Assembly (NCBI RefSeq): GCF_947493125.1
Contig: NZ_CANLQB010000002.1
Span: forward strand, 434,001-498,000
Direction: 5' to 3'
DNA: 64,000 nucleotides
DNA from: an uncultured Roseobacter sp.
GTDB taxonomy: Bacteria; Pseudomonadota; Alphaproteobacteria; Rhodobacterales; Rhodobacteraceae
This document shows positions 1-10,100 of this stretch, in pieces. The position numbers were made by a program, and so were the translations under genes. The notes under the pieces are model-generated. The model had not been told where the DNA came from. It saw only the letters and a program-made list of their open reading frames with translations, and did not search any database. Position 1 is the first letter of the stretch. Every line of letters begins with the position of its first letter.

Positions 1-1
1 G

Positions 2-2032
2 GCGCATCCGATCCGTGATTTGCTGACCGATGAGCAGGGCAGGCTGCGCTATACGGATCTGGCGCTCTATGACCCGCGCAGTGTATTGCCCGGCGCACCG
101 GTGACCGATCTGGACCTCACTTCCTATCTGTCAGACCAGCCCGACGTGACCCGCGCATGGGTGTCGCAGACCGCGACGCCTGGCCTCTATTCTGTTGTCG
201 TGATTCCAGCCGAGCAGGAGGATCTGGACGAGGCGGTGCTGGCCGAACGTGTGCGGGGGTGTTTTGCGCGCGTCCGGCCTCTTGCGACCGATCTGGCCGA
301 GGTGGTGATTGCACGCAAACGCGAGACGGTGCTGACCTGCGAGATCGAGATCAGCCCGACGGCAGACCCGGAGCGCGTGGCGGCCTGGTTCTACTACAAC
401 GTCTCGGCCATCCTGCGCGGGCGTGCGGCCGAAGAGACGGCGAAGGCCAGTGCGACGCGCGCGGCGGTCTATTCCGCGCCCGAGCTTTTCTTCCGGCCCC
501 GCGCCGAGACGGGCGCGCGGATGCCGGATATCGATGTGCATCTGGCTCGGCTACGCGCCATCCCCGGTATCCGGGACATCGGGCCGCTGTCGTTCCGTGA
601 ATTGCCGCTCGGGCCGGGGCAGGACACGCTCAAACTGACCTATCCGGCCCTGGTGCTACCCGCTGCTGCGGATGAAATCGAGCTGCAGTTGCGGGTGGGC
701 GATAATATCCTGACGCTCGATCACAACCGCATTCAGGAGGAATACATCCGCGTAGCCGCCGAGAGCATTTCGCGCGCACACCACCATCTGGACGATGGGG
801 ATTGGTCGGTGCTGAAAGACGGGCGGCGGCGACGGTTCGATCGGAGCCATGTGGATGACATGCTGCCCGCGATCTATCGCATCTATGGTGATGGGCGCGC
901 GCAGGGTCGGGCGGTGCAGAACCTGCAGCCAAAGGTGCCGCGGGAGGACGACCTCTTTCTACAGTATCGCGGGGCGATCAATGCTCAACTCGATGATATG
1001 TCCACAGCGCTCGCGGAGCTGCCCCGGCTCTTCACCGCAGAGACGGACCGTACGACCGATGATCCCGCGCTGCACGCCGGGCGGGTCAAGTTGCTTGACC
1101 TGCTGCTGGCGCTGCAAGGTGAGACACTGCCATCAATCCGGCATGCTGGGCTACATCAGTATCGCTCCGCCGCCGCGCGGCAGGCGTTCGATCTGCACTG
1201 GCGGTTGTCGATACTGCGTGCCTTGCCGGAGCTGAACGCTGCGCGTGGAACCGCGCCGGAGGGAGCAGCCCCCGGTGGCTTCATGGCGCGGCTCGGACTG
1301 CTGGCAGATCTATCGGTGCAACTGTCGACAGACCCAACCGCGGGTTTGGCGGCGCTCGGATGGGAACTTGACCAAACCTCCGAAGCACCCGCGCCTGATT
1401 TTCCGCGCAAGGACTTGCTCTTGCCGCTTAACCCGTTTGAAATGATCGTGCCCCGTGATGATCACGCAGAGCCTTTGGCGCCCGAGGACCTCAAGTCGCA
1501 AAGTCCGTGGGTTGCAGATGACAAGTTGCAGCCAGCGTTCTTCCAGCGTGCGGCAACCCCCGATGCCTTTGCCATCACGCCGGTGAGCGGCGGGCGCTAT
1601 GCGGTAGTTTTTGACAGCGGCGACGAGGACGCGCTCTACCGAGTACAGACGATGCAGGATAAGGCACAGGCCATCGCATGTGTGAACCGGCTGCGTGCAA
1701 GCTGGCGTGCGCTGCATGAGGAGGCGGAGGTCGCCTATCTGGTTGAGGACGTGCTTTTGCGTGGCACTGGACGCGTTTTCGAAGCAAACCGATGCACGTT
1801 GGTGCTGACAGGATGGACAGCGCGCACGGCTCTGGACAGCTATCGCAGCTATGTGGCCGAACTGGTCCAGCAGCTGGCGCCAGTTCACGTTGTCATCTCG
1901 TTGGTCTGGCTCGATGTGGCCGAGATGACGCGCTTCCACGGGCTCAAGGCAAAAGTGGAGAGCCCAGAGGCAAGCTCCGATGACTGTGAAGCGTTGCGAC
2001 TCTTTCTGAAGACTGCGGGCGCCGGGTCATGA
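2..2032 (+). CDS. eCIS large baseplate protein (Afp12/Pvc12-like), 5' end outside window
   Basis: The reading frame is open to the first base, so the gene is 5'-truncated; the TTG at 20 is not taken as the start. The visible ~676 residues match the C-terminal half of the large baseplate proteins of extracellular contractile injection systems. The first part resembles a baseplate-J-like fold, ending in an IPGIRDIG element. The middle has the segment DDLFLQYRGAINAQLDDM followed by LFTAE, which fits the conserved QLKAYLL-type helix of the family. The C-terminus has VEDVLLRG, then a PVHVVISLVWLDVAEMTRFH segment like the family's LLRP...PAHI...WL...M..F signature. It should form part of the baseplate wedge linking tube and sheath. 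Its stop overlaps the next start (ATGA, 2029-2032). The family call rests on motif recognition; the exact Afp11 versus Afp12 equivalence is less certain. Confidence 0.75.
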   Translation, partial: AHPIRDLLTDEQGRLRYTDLALYDPRSVLPGAPVTDLDLTSYLSDQPDVTRAWVSQTATPGLYSVVVIPAEQEDLDEAVLAERVRGCFARVRPLATDLAEVVIARKRETVLTCEIEISPTADPERVAAWFYYNVSAILRGRAAEETAKASATRAAVYSAPELFFRPRAETGARMPDIDVHLARLRAIPGIRDIGPLSFRELPLGPGQDTLKLTYPALVLPAAADEIELQLRVGDNILTLDHNRIQEEYIRVAAESISRAHHHLDDGDWSVLKDGRRRRFDRSHVDDMLPAIYRIYGDGRAQGRAVQNLQPKVPREDDLFLQYRGAINAQLDDMSTALAELPRLFTAETDRTTDDPALHAGRVKLLDLLLALQGETLPSIRHAGLHQYRSAAARQAFDLHWRLSILRALPELNAARGTAPEGAAPGGFMARLGLLADLSVQLSTDPTAGLAALGWELDQTSEAPAPDFPRKDLLLPLNPFEMIVPRDDHAEPLAPEDLKSQSPWVADDKLQPAFFQRAATPDAFAITPVSGGRYAVVFDSGDEDALYRVQTMQDKAQAIACVNRLRASWRALHEEAEVAYLVEDVLLRGTGRVFEANRCTLVLTGWTARTALDSYRSYVAELVQQLAPVHVVISLVWLDVAEMTRFHGLKAKVESPEASSDDCEALRLFLKTAGAGS

Positions 2033-5000
2033 GCATGCCGATGCCTCTCACCAGCGAAGAAGAGCGTAACACGATCGGCGTTTTCACGACCGAGTTCTCA
2101 ATAACTCGCGGCGACGGGCCGTTGAGCGCGCCCGAACGGCTGGCCCAATTGATACGTGCTGAGCTGGTGCCTGCGCTGGAGGACGTCTTTGCACATCCGG
2201 ATGTGGTGGCCAGTGATGCACGTGTCGATCAGATGGAGTTGGATTTAGGGCACTGGCCCAGCACCCCCGATTGGCCTGCAGTGCGTACGGAGTTTCGTGA
2301 ACGGATGCTCGCCGCACTTGCGCCGTATCTGCGCGGACGCCAGATAGTCGCGGACCTGGGCGATGTCGGAGGCGTTTTTGATAAGGGAGACTGCGGAGCC
2401 GTGATGCGTGACGGGGTCACGACTTTGTCGGATGGGCTCATCTCGCATGATACTCCGGGTACCGGGATCGCCGAAGATCGCCCGGTTGTGACGTTTCCAT
2501 CGGGGGAACCAGCCAAAGTTTCCAGGATGCCGAACGGTTCCCGGCTTCCGGCTGTTTCTGCAGACCGATGTATTGCTGATGCGGCTTCGGTTCTGAGAGC
2601 CGCCCAAGAGGCTGATCCTGCGCAACTCGACAGGATCTTGCGCTCGCTACCAGACACGCAGCATCGCCGCGCGCTGGCTGAGGTACTGACCGATGGCGAT
2701 GCAAAACGCCAGAGCCAGGGACTGACGGCTCTCCAAGGCGCCTTGGAGGCGGTTTTCGCTTCGGCAGGGCATCCCTCTGACATCGCGCGAGGCTTCGCGG
2801 CACAGATGGCGGCTGAGTTTTTTGCCCAGCCCTCCGGTGTCGTTCTATTGCGGGAGTCCAAGGAGTTGGACCGCTCCGCTGGTCCAGATAGCCGCTCGGC
2901 AGTGGAGCGATCAAATGCCATCACCGACGTACCCCACCCTAGTGTTCCAGAAACCAAGGAGTTGCGGGACGGATCGGAGGCCGCCGCTGCGGCGAAACAC
3001 AGCGATCTAGAGCAGAACGATCAGCTCTACGGTGCTCTCAAAGACACTGCTTCGCGACGCTTGACCGATACGGAGCGGTCTCTCGATCTCGGCGATCCAG
3101 GCGCAGTCAGAGCTGCTTGGGGAGCGTCGCCGGAGCATGTGAAATCACAGCTTCGCAATCTTGGAGCGGCAGAACTCCGCGCGCTTCTGGGTCTTCTGAT
3201 GCCGCAGGCACCACACACGTTCTTCGATGCGGTCGACTCAGTGCTCGCCCGAATAGAGCTGGGCGAGGCGTTTCTTGTGTCTGTCGTGACGGCTGCGCTC
3301 GAAGGTCGCGCGATTGATCTGGCGGAAGCCAAGGCTGAAGCACGAGCACGATCCTCTGAGATCCCTGCAACAACAGGCGTCGCTGGCACTGATGCAGGCG
3401 CCGAGGATCAGGCCGGGCCCGCGATACGCGACAGCTATGGTCCCGTGCAGCACGACGCCTGGACCCGCGTGTTGGCGCTGCTGGAAGTCGGTGGCGAAGA
3501 AGACAGCCTGCGCGCGGGCTCTCATCCGCGGTCGTCCGAAGAGGACGCGGAGAAAGTCGATGATCCAGAGAACGGCCATGTTCCGATTCCGGGCGCTGCG
3601 CTCACTTATCCCGCCTCGTCGCAAGCTGGGTCGCTGTCCGACACGCAACGGGAGGATGCCGATCAGGGTGCAGATCTGCCGCAGGCCGGAAAGTCGGATG
3701 CAGGTTGGTCAAACGATCAGGCGAAAAAAGGCGACCGTTCTCAACGGCAGAGATCCGCGGCGGACCACAAGGGTGTCAATCGCACCGCATCGCAGGTGGA
3801 GGAGAGCGACCGACCGCAAGGTGATACAAATGCGCCCAAGACTCGCACAGCCGGTCCGGTCTTGGAGGATGCTGCTAGCCCCATCCATCCCGGAACAGAA
3901 AGAGCCACGAAGCCTGCGCCTGAGCAGCCAGACGACCCGTCGCATGGCGCGAATCAGGCGGATGCCGCGGACCAGGCGGATGCCGCGGACCAGGCGGATG
4001 GCGCGGCCCAGGCGGATGCCGCGGACCAGGCGGATCGCGCGGCCCAGGCGGATCGAGGCTCGTTCGAAGAGCCTGAGGCAGCGGCTTTTTTGCAAGACAG
4101 AGGGGGAAGTACAGCGGACCGTCCCACCTCAGCGGTTGAGGATCGGCCCGATGTTGCCGCGACATTTGATGACGCCGCCGCAGCAATGCGCAAAGGCAAT
4201 GACGCGGGAGATCCCCAGCCGTCTACGATGGATGACCTTTCGGTGGGCGACGACGACGCGTCCCCTACGAAAGATGCGTTCGATCCAGCGGCGCGTGCAG
4301 TGTCAGGGGACGAGGTGCTGAAAGCTCCAACTGCTGACGAAGACACCCCAAGTGAAGTGAGAGTTGAAACACAAGCAGATACGGCAAACTCTCATTCGGC
4401 GACTGGCGAGGAGCACGAAGCGGAGCGCGACAGCACCCCCGAAGCCAGATCTGATCCGTTGCCATCGGGCGCGTCTCCCGAGGAGGCGGACGTTCGAGAC
4501 GATCCAACAGGGCCCAAGTCTGATCAAGAGTCGCTTTATCAGACGGCCGTGACGCCTTCATCCGACAAGCGGTTGAGGTCCGTCGACGAACTGGATCAGG
4601 ACACGGATTCTGATTCTGCCGAAGCGCAGGCAGAAGATGCAAACGGCATTTCGACTCCGAATGTCATCCCGGGCGGCATGCAGCGCCATCGGAACGTTCG
4701 CGCGCCCACCCAAGACAAGACCCAGCATTCGGATACAGATCGCGATACACCCGAGATTGTGGCTCCACTGGACACCCGCGCCACAATCACCGCGCTCGAA
4801 GAGGCGGCGTTTGGCTCATCGACAGAAGCGGTACGCGATATCTTAGCGCTCGTCTGGTCAGCGCTGCCGCCGACCGTGCAGACTGAGGTCGCCGACCGAC
4901 TAAGAAATCCGTCTTGGCAAATGGGCAACGCCAGTGACCAGGATGCTAAAGAAGTTGGGCCGCCAGACCGGTTGATGCTGGAGCTGATTGCGGCCGTTGG

Positions 5001-5751
5001 GCCCAATCAAACAGATGTTGATGATCTGCTGTGTCAGCTGCTTGGTATTCTTCGACCCGACCCATCAGCGCGCGCACGGCTGCTACGCCACCTGCTTGCT
5101 CGCTTGCGTTATATGGGTGGCGGTCGGGTTTCAGCGCTTCAACAGCTGGTGGTGCAGGCGCTTCAGCGGATCTATGAAGGAGAGGCCCAGGCGGATCTGC
5201 CGCTGCAGACACGCCCGGTCGTCGACAGGCAGAGCTTGCGGTTGCAGCTCACCGAAACCGCAGGTCTTGTTCTGTTTCACCCATTCCTGAAGCTGCTGTT
5301 CACCCGTCTTGACCTGCTGACGCCAGAAGGTCCTGTTCGGCCCGACCGCTTGAGCCTCGGTCGAACCGCCCTTGAGGCGCTGGCTGGAGCACGGAAGCCG
5401 GATCCGATGATAGATCCGCTCGTCCGCATTTTGCTGGGGCTCACGGATGATATTGCCCCGCCTGCCTGTGTGCCGCTCGACGAGGATCAGGAGGCGCTGA
5501 TCGACGGTCTGCTGCGGTCGGTTATCGCGCAGTGGTCAAAGCTGGGTCAGACCTCACCGGCGGGCTTGCAGAACGCGTTTGTGCGCCGCGGTGGTCAGAT
5601 CCGCTTTGACGATATGGGCGCGCACCTGCGGGTCGATCCGGGACCGTTCGATATGCTGCTCGATGGTTTGCCCTGGAGCCCAGATGGTGTGATCGGGCTA
5701 CCCTGGATGCCTGCGCCCTGCCATGTGAGCTGGAGATCACAGGATGGATGA
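2029..5751 (+). CDS. Contractile injection system tape-measure protein (CIS_TMP-like)
   Basis: A 1240-residue protein with two recognisable ends and a long low-complexity centre. The N-terminus has the MELDLGHWP element near residue 69, as in the family's LDLG motif. The C-terminal ~170 residues carry AGLVLFHPF (about residue 1077) and LLDGLPW...GVIGLPWMP (about 1210), the hallmark motifs of eCIS tape-measure proteins (Afp14/Pvc14). Residues roughly 440-920 are rich in D, E, S, A and P and probably disordered, including a six-residue repeat (QADAAD type). In eCIS particles this protein lies inside the tube and sets its length. It overlaps the upstream baseplate gene by 4 nt and the downstream AAA+ gene by 8 nt. 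Its A/T content looks slightly higher than the neighbours, plausibly because of the disordered middle. Confidence 0.8.
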   Translation: MSMPMPLTSEEERNTIGVFTTEFSITRGDGPLSAPERLAQLIRAELVPALEDVFAHPDVVASDARVDQMELDLGHWPSTPDWPAVRTEFRERMLAALAPYLRGRQIVADLGDVGGVFDKGDCGAVMRDGVTTLSDGLISHDTPGTGIAEDRPVVTFPSGEPAKVSRMPNGSRLPAVSADRCIADAASVLRAAQEADPAQLDRILRSLPDTQHRRALAEVLTDGDAKRQSQGLTALQGALEAVFASAGHPSDIARGFAAQMAAEFFAQPSGVVLLRESKELDRSAGPDSRSAVERSNAITDVPHPSVPETKELRDGSEAAAAAKHSDLEQNDQLYGALKDTASRRLTDTERSLDLGDPGAVRAAWGASPEHVKSQLRNLGAAELRALLGLLMPQAPHTFFDAVDSVLARIELGEAFLVSVVTAALEGRAIDLAEAKAEARARSSEIPATTGVAGTDAGAEDQAGPAIRDSYGPVQHDAWTRVLALLEVGGEEDSLRAGSHPRSSEEDAEKVDDPENGHVPIPGAALTYPASSQAGSLSDTQREDADQGADLPQAGKSDAGWSNDQAKKGDRSQRQRSAADHKGVNRTASQVEESDRPQGDTNAPKTRTAGPVLEDAASPIHPGTERATKPAPEQPDDPSHGANQADAADQADAADQADGAAQADAADQADRAAQADRGSFEEPEAAAFLQDRGGSTADRPTSAVEDRPDVAATFDDAAAAMRKGNDAGDPQPSTMDDLSVGDDDASPTKDAFDPAARAVSGDEVLKAPTADEDTPSEVRVETQADTANSHSATGEEHEAERDSTPEARSDPLPSGASPEEADVRDDPTGPKSDQESLYQTAVTPSSDKRLRSVDELDQDTDSDSAEAQAEDANGISTPNVIPGGMQRHRNVRAPTQDKTQHSDTDRDTPEIVAPLDTRATITALEEAAFGSSTEAVRDILALVWSALPPTVQTEVADRLRNPSWQMGNASDQDAKEVGPPDRLMLELIAAVGPNQTDVDDLLCQLLGILRPDPSARARLLRHLLARLRYMGGGRVSALQQLVVQALQRIYEGEAQADLPLQTRPVVDRQSLRLQLTETAGLVLFHPFLKLLFTRLDLLTPEGPVRPDRLSLGRTALEALAGARKPDPMIDPLVRILLGLTDDIAPPACVPLDEDQEALIDGLLRSVIAQWSKLGQTSPAGLQNAFVRRGGQIRFDDMGAHLRVDPGPFDMLLDGLPWSPDGVIGLPWMPAPCHVSWRSQDG
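3955..4055 (+). repeat. 18-bp in-frame tandem repeat inside the tape-measure gene
   Basis: Five full 18-bp units beginning CAGGCGGAT (at 3955, 3973, 3991, 4009 and 4027) and a partial sixth at 4045. Each unit encodes QADAAD, QADGAA or QADRAA, so copy-number change keeps the frame. The first two units are identical, which suggests recent slippage. Confidence 0.9.
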
Positions 5752-7105
5752 TGTGCGCGATCCGGGCTTCGAGACTGCGATGATGAAAAGCCACGCAAGG
5801 GCCGTTGCGGCGGAGCTCGGTTGGCTCAGTGAGGTGATCGAGGCGCGGCTGATGCATTTCTTTGACGCACCGGAAACCGGATTTGACCCACCGGCACCGC
5901 CAGACCCGCAAGTGGGATCGGCACTTGGCGATCTGATCGTTGAGAGTGATCTGGACCCGAGCACGCGTCTGGTGCTGGCTCTAGCAATCGCCCCGCATGT
6001 GAACTCGGCCGTGCTGGACCCGTTCTTCGTCAAGAACAGCGCGATCGACCGGCCGTTTTCGCAGTTTGGCGGGGCAGGCGCGCAGGGCAGCGCCTTCCAG
6101 CCTACAGCAGAGACGGCGCTTTTCCTGCTCGCGGGTACGGACACGCCTGCGCGCATCGCGGCGATGACCTACTTCGAGGCCGACCATCCTCTGCGCAAGA
6201 CTGCAGGCGTGACTTTGACCGCGCCGACGCCGGATGCGCCCACCTTCGGTCACGTTCTGACGATCCCCGTGCACCGGCTGGTCGCACTTTGCGATGGCAC
6301 AACGCCCAAACCGGACTATGCGCCGGGGTTTCCGGCCAAGCGGCTACAGACGGCGTTGGAGTGGTCCGATCTTGTTCTGCCGAATGACCTGCATCATGCG
6401 TTGGGGCATATTCTCGCCTGGCTCGAGAACCGCGACCGCATTCTTTCGGACTGGGGGCTGGGCCGGCATTTTGGGCGCGGCTTCAAGGCGCTGTTCTACG
6501 GCCCGCCGGGTACGGGCAAGACGCTCACCGCTGCTCTGCTGGGCAAGCGCACCGGCATGGATGTCTACCGGGTTGATCTGTCTATGGTGGTGTCGAAGTA
6601 CATCGGCGAGACCGAAAAGAACCTCGGGCTGATCTTCGATCTGGCAGCCGAACGCGAATGGATCCTGTTCTTTGACGAAGCAGATGCGCTCTTCGGTACA
6701 CGCACGGCGACCAGCTCTTCGAACGACCGCTACGCCAACCAGGAAGTCGCCTATCTGCTGCAGCGGATCGAGGACTGCCAGAGCCTGGTGATCCTCGCAA
6801 CCAACCTGCGCAGCAACCTTGATGATGCATTCTTTCGTCGGTTCCAGATGTCTGTAGGTTTCGTCAAACCCGACGCGGAACAACGCAAGCAGATCTGGTC
6901 AAATGTGCTGGAGGGCGTTCCGTTGGCCGAAGATGTGGACGTTGGGCTGTTGGCCAAGGCGCACCCCCTGGTCGGTGGCGCGATTTCGAACGTGGCCCGC
7001 AGTGCCGCGATCACTGCCCTGCGCCGGGGCCGTGACACGGTCGCGGCAGAAGATTTCAAACATGCCATCGCTACTGAGATGCGCAAGGAAGGACGCACCA
7101 CATGA
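5744..7105 (+). CDS. eCIS-associated AAA+ ATPase (Afp15/Pvc15-like)
   Basis: A 453-residue AAA+ ATPase. The C-terminal half has Walker A GPPGTGKT (about residue 254), Walker B ILFFDEAD (about 306-313), a sensor region ILATN (about 349) and an arginine-rich DDAFFRRF segment. The N-terminal ~200 residues are a family-specific domain. An AAA+ ATPase of this type is a standard component of Afp/PVC-like loci, encoded next to the tape-measure gene and thought to act in assembly. The start ATG at 5744 overlaps the tape-measure stop by 8 nt, and the stop overlaps the next gene as ATGA. Without the context the domain alone would only support a generic AAA+ call. Confidence 0.85.
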   Translation: MDDVRDPGFETAMMKSHARAVAAELGWLSEVIEARLMHFFDAPETGFDPPAPPDPQVGSALGDLIVESDLDPSTRLVLALAIAPHVNSAVLDPFFVKNSAIDRPFSQFGGAGAQGSAFQPTAETALFLLAGTDTPARIAAMTYFEADHPLRKTAGVTLTAPTPDAPTFGHVLTIPVHRLVALCDGTTPKPDYAPGFPAKRLQTALEWSDLVLPNDLHHALGHILAWLENRDRILSDWGLGRHFGRGFKALFYGPPGTGKTLTAALLGKRTGMDVYRVDLSMVVSKYIGETEKNLGLIFDLAAEREWILFFDEADALFGTRTATSSSNDRYANQEVAYLLQRIEDCQSLVILATNLRSNLDDAFFRRFQMSVGFVKPDAEQRKQIWSNVLEGVPLAEDVDVGLLAKAHPLVGGAISNVARSAAITALRRGRDTVAAEDFKHAIATEMRKEGRTT

Positions 7106-10100
7106 GGGGTCTGATCCGTAACTGTCTGATGGGTCTGTGGTTTCCGCTCTGGCCTGCCGTGGCGCTGGCCAACTGTGCAGTGTTCCAGACGATCGAGCGC
7201 GACGCGCTGGAGGGGTATGATATCCGCACGGTGCAGACTGGCCTGCGGGCCGCTTTGGAGAACGACAGCGCGCAGCTGAAAGACGGGCTTCTGGGCGTGG
7301 TGACCCGCACCGCACTGGCACAGCTCTGCCAGCGGGTCCCGCGGGCTGGCAACGGCCCGGATGTGTCCCAGACACTTGATCTGGCGACAGACTACGGCAC
7401 GCTCTCTGGTGCAGTACCGGAATGGCGCAGCCTCGCGCTCGGCAACAACCGTCTGGCGCAGCTGGCGACCTCGAACGGCGAGACAGGCGTGGCGCTGCGT
7501 CTCGCGGCCGGTCCGCAGGCGGCGGCTGCGGTACTGACGGAGGCCGGTTCACCGCAGGATTGCACTGCGTTAAGCGGGGCGCCGGACGTGCCGCAGACCG
7601 CACAGACCGCGCTCGATCTGCTCGCAGGGCCAGAACGTGGCTATACGATAGTCGATATCTGTCAGACCTTTCCAACCACTGGAACGGCGGAGGATTTCCT
7701 CGCAGCTATGGACAGGCTCGGGCAGATGGACTTGCTGCTGCCGGAGGCTATTGATGACCTCAGTTCGGATCAGTTTGGCGCCTGGCTGACACTCGCGCCC
7801 GGCGACAGACTGCCGCGCCTGATGGGGTCGCCACCCGCTGTTCTCGCGCTTTTGCAGGAATATCAGGCCACCAAGACTGTGCCACCCCAGATCGAAGACA
7901 GCTCGCCCGCGCCCGAGCGCCCGGCGTCCTGTGAGGTGTCGCCCGCCGACAGCTCGACCCGGTTCTTCGCGTTCTCGCAAGCAAACCTCGATGCTCTGAC
8001 TGAGCCGGTCGACCTGCAGGCTGCCTTCGATGTGGTCAAGGACATGCAGTTCCCTAGTGCCGCGCAGCTTTGGGCTGCACTGGAAGGTCAGCTGAGGCCG
8101 CTGCTCGACCAATGCAGCCTCGATCAGATCGAGGCGCTTGTGCTGGGGCCGGAGTTCCTGGGCCGGGCTTTTCTGATCGACGAACAGGCCACGAAGTCGC
8201 TCAGCTTCGAGACAGACCTGCAGGACGTGATGCCTATTGTGGAGACCTTCATCGGGCGGATCGCGCCGGATGAAGACACGTTGGTCGCCGGTCTGACAGC
8301 GGCGGTCAAGGAGGCGGTCACGACCACCATCGACGCCGAGGTCGAACTGGCTGCCGCGACCCTCGCCGCCGCTGCGGAGCCGGTGGCTCCTGTGTTCGAT
8401 ACCTTGCCAGAGGGTGTTCCGGAGTTCGACCGGCCGCCCCTGCCCGAGACCATTGGCGTCACCGATGCCACCGATCTGGCCATCGCCAGTACCATCGTGA
8501 ACGACGCCTTCCGAGAAGCCCTGGCGCAGAGCAATTACCTGCCTGCCACGCAGCCGGAAATACTCAAGGGCGACGTCCGGCGCATCCTGCGGCCTGTGGC
8601 GCAAGAGCAGATCGACACGGCAGTCACCACCAAAATGGCACAAATCCAGCCGGTGGTCCTTTCCACATGGTCGCTCACGCCGGCATTGAAGGCGCGCATC
8701 CTCGCCGTACCCGACATCGGTGTCACAGCGGATGACCCCACGGGGGTTGACCTGGCTGCGCGCATGCGGTCGCTTGTCGGCCTGGAATACCCCAACATCG
8801 GTCTCTTCCGGGCGGCGCTCGACACCGTGCCGCCCGCACCGGATGCGCCCGAGGGCCAGCCGCCGCTTTCACCGCAGCTGATCGAGGCGGCGAAAACGCT
8901 CGCGCAGCGGGAGGTGGATGATGTCTTCAAAGAACGGGTCTACGGCCCGCTCGCGGCCCCCGATTGCGGCTGTGTCCCCAACCGTCCACCCACGGCGGAT
9001 GTCTATGGCTTCTATCCCTTCTGGTTTGCACCGCTTGCCGACCCGCCAGCGCCGCCCGAAGGCGAGGAGGCGCCGCCCGCCCAGACCTTGCAACTCGTTG
9101 ATTTCAGCCTCGTGAGCCGTCTTGCCTTTTATGGCATGGAGGTGAGTTATGCCAATCCGCAAGGGGACGAGAGCAATCGCAACCTGCGGCTGCTGCACGA
9201 AGATCGCTGGATCGAGGCCCGGCGCGATTTCGTCAACTCCGCTCATCGCCATCGTGCCAGAGTCGATGTCGCATTCGATCTGCGCGATTGGTCGAACTGG
9301 ACCGCGCGCGAGATCGAAGACGCGACCACAGACATGGCGCAGCAGTTGCAAGCCTTTGAGCGCTTCCCGGGTCGCAGCCTCTCGGATATCCGCGCAGCAC
9401 TGCCGACCTTTTTCGATCCCACGCATCCCGATGGCATCACGCTGATTTTCGAACGGTACGAAGGCCAGACCTTAAGCCAGCTCAACGTGCAGAACATCAT
9501 CGATATCGTGCGCGGCGTGCATGAGAAGCTGCCTCAACCTGAGCAGCAGCAGATCAACGTGGCCGTCGATTTCGACATGGTCGATGAGCCGGGTGCGCAG
9601 CCCGTGTTGAGCGACCTGAGTGATTTGCTGCTCACCGGGCGAACGCTCGACCAAAAGCGCGCAGAGGGCCAGGAAGAGGGGCAGTTCTCCGAGGTCGAAC
9701 AATTAGAGACCGAAATTGTGCACAAGATCCTGATTTTCCTCGAACGCCCCACAACAGAGACGAAGAAGCGCCTGCGCGCACGCATGGACCGCAGCGACTT
9801 CCGTGGTAAGGAGCGCTCCGAGATCCTGCGCAGCATCCTACCCGTCTTGCCGCCCAGCGGCCACGAGTTCGTGTTCCAACGTCAGCAAGCGAATGAGACG
9901 CGGGATGAGGAGACATTGCGCTTTTCGCAATTCGTGGACGACATAATCTACTTCGAGGACAATTTCTCAGGTGTTGGCTTCTGGCCGGTGCCACGCCTGG
10001 AAGACACGGATTTCTCCGCGATCCGCGAGGCGGTCTCACTTGACTGGAACCAGCCAAGGTTACCCGGCCATCTCAGCGCCTTCGATGCGTCGGTCGCTGA

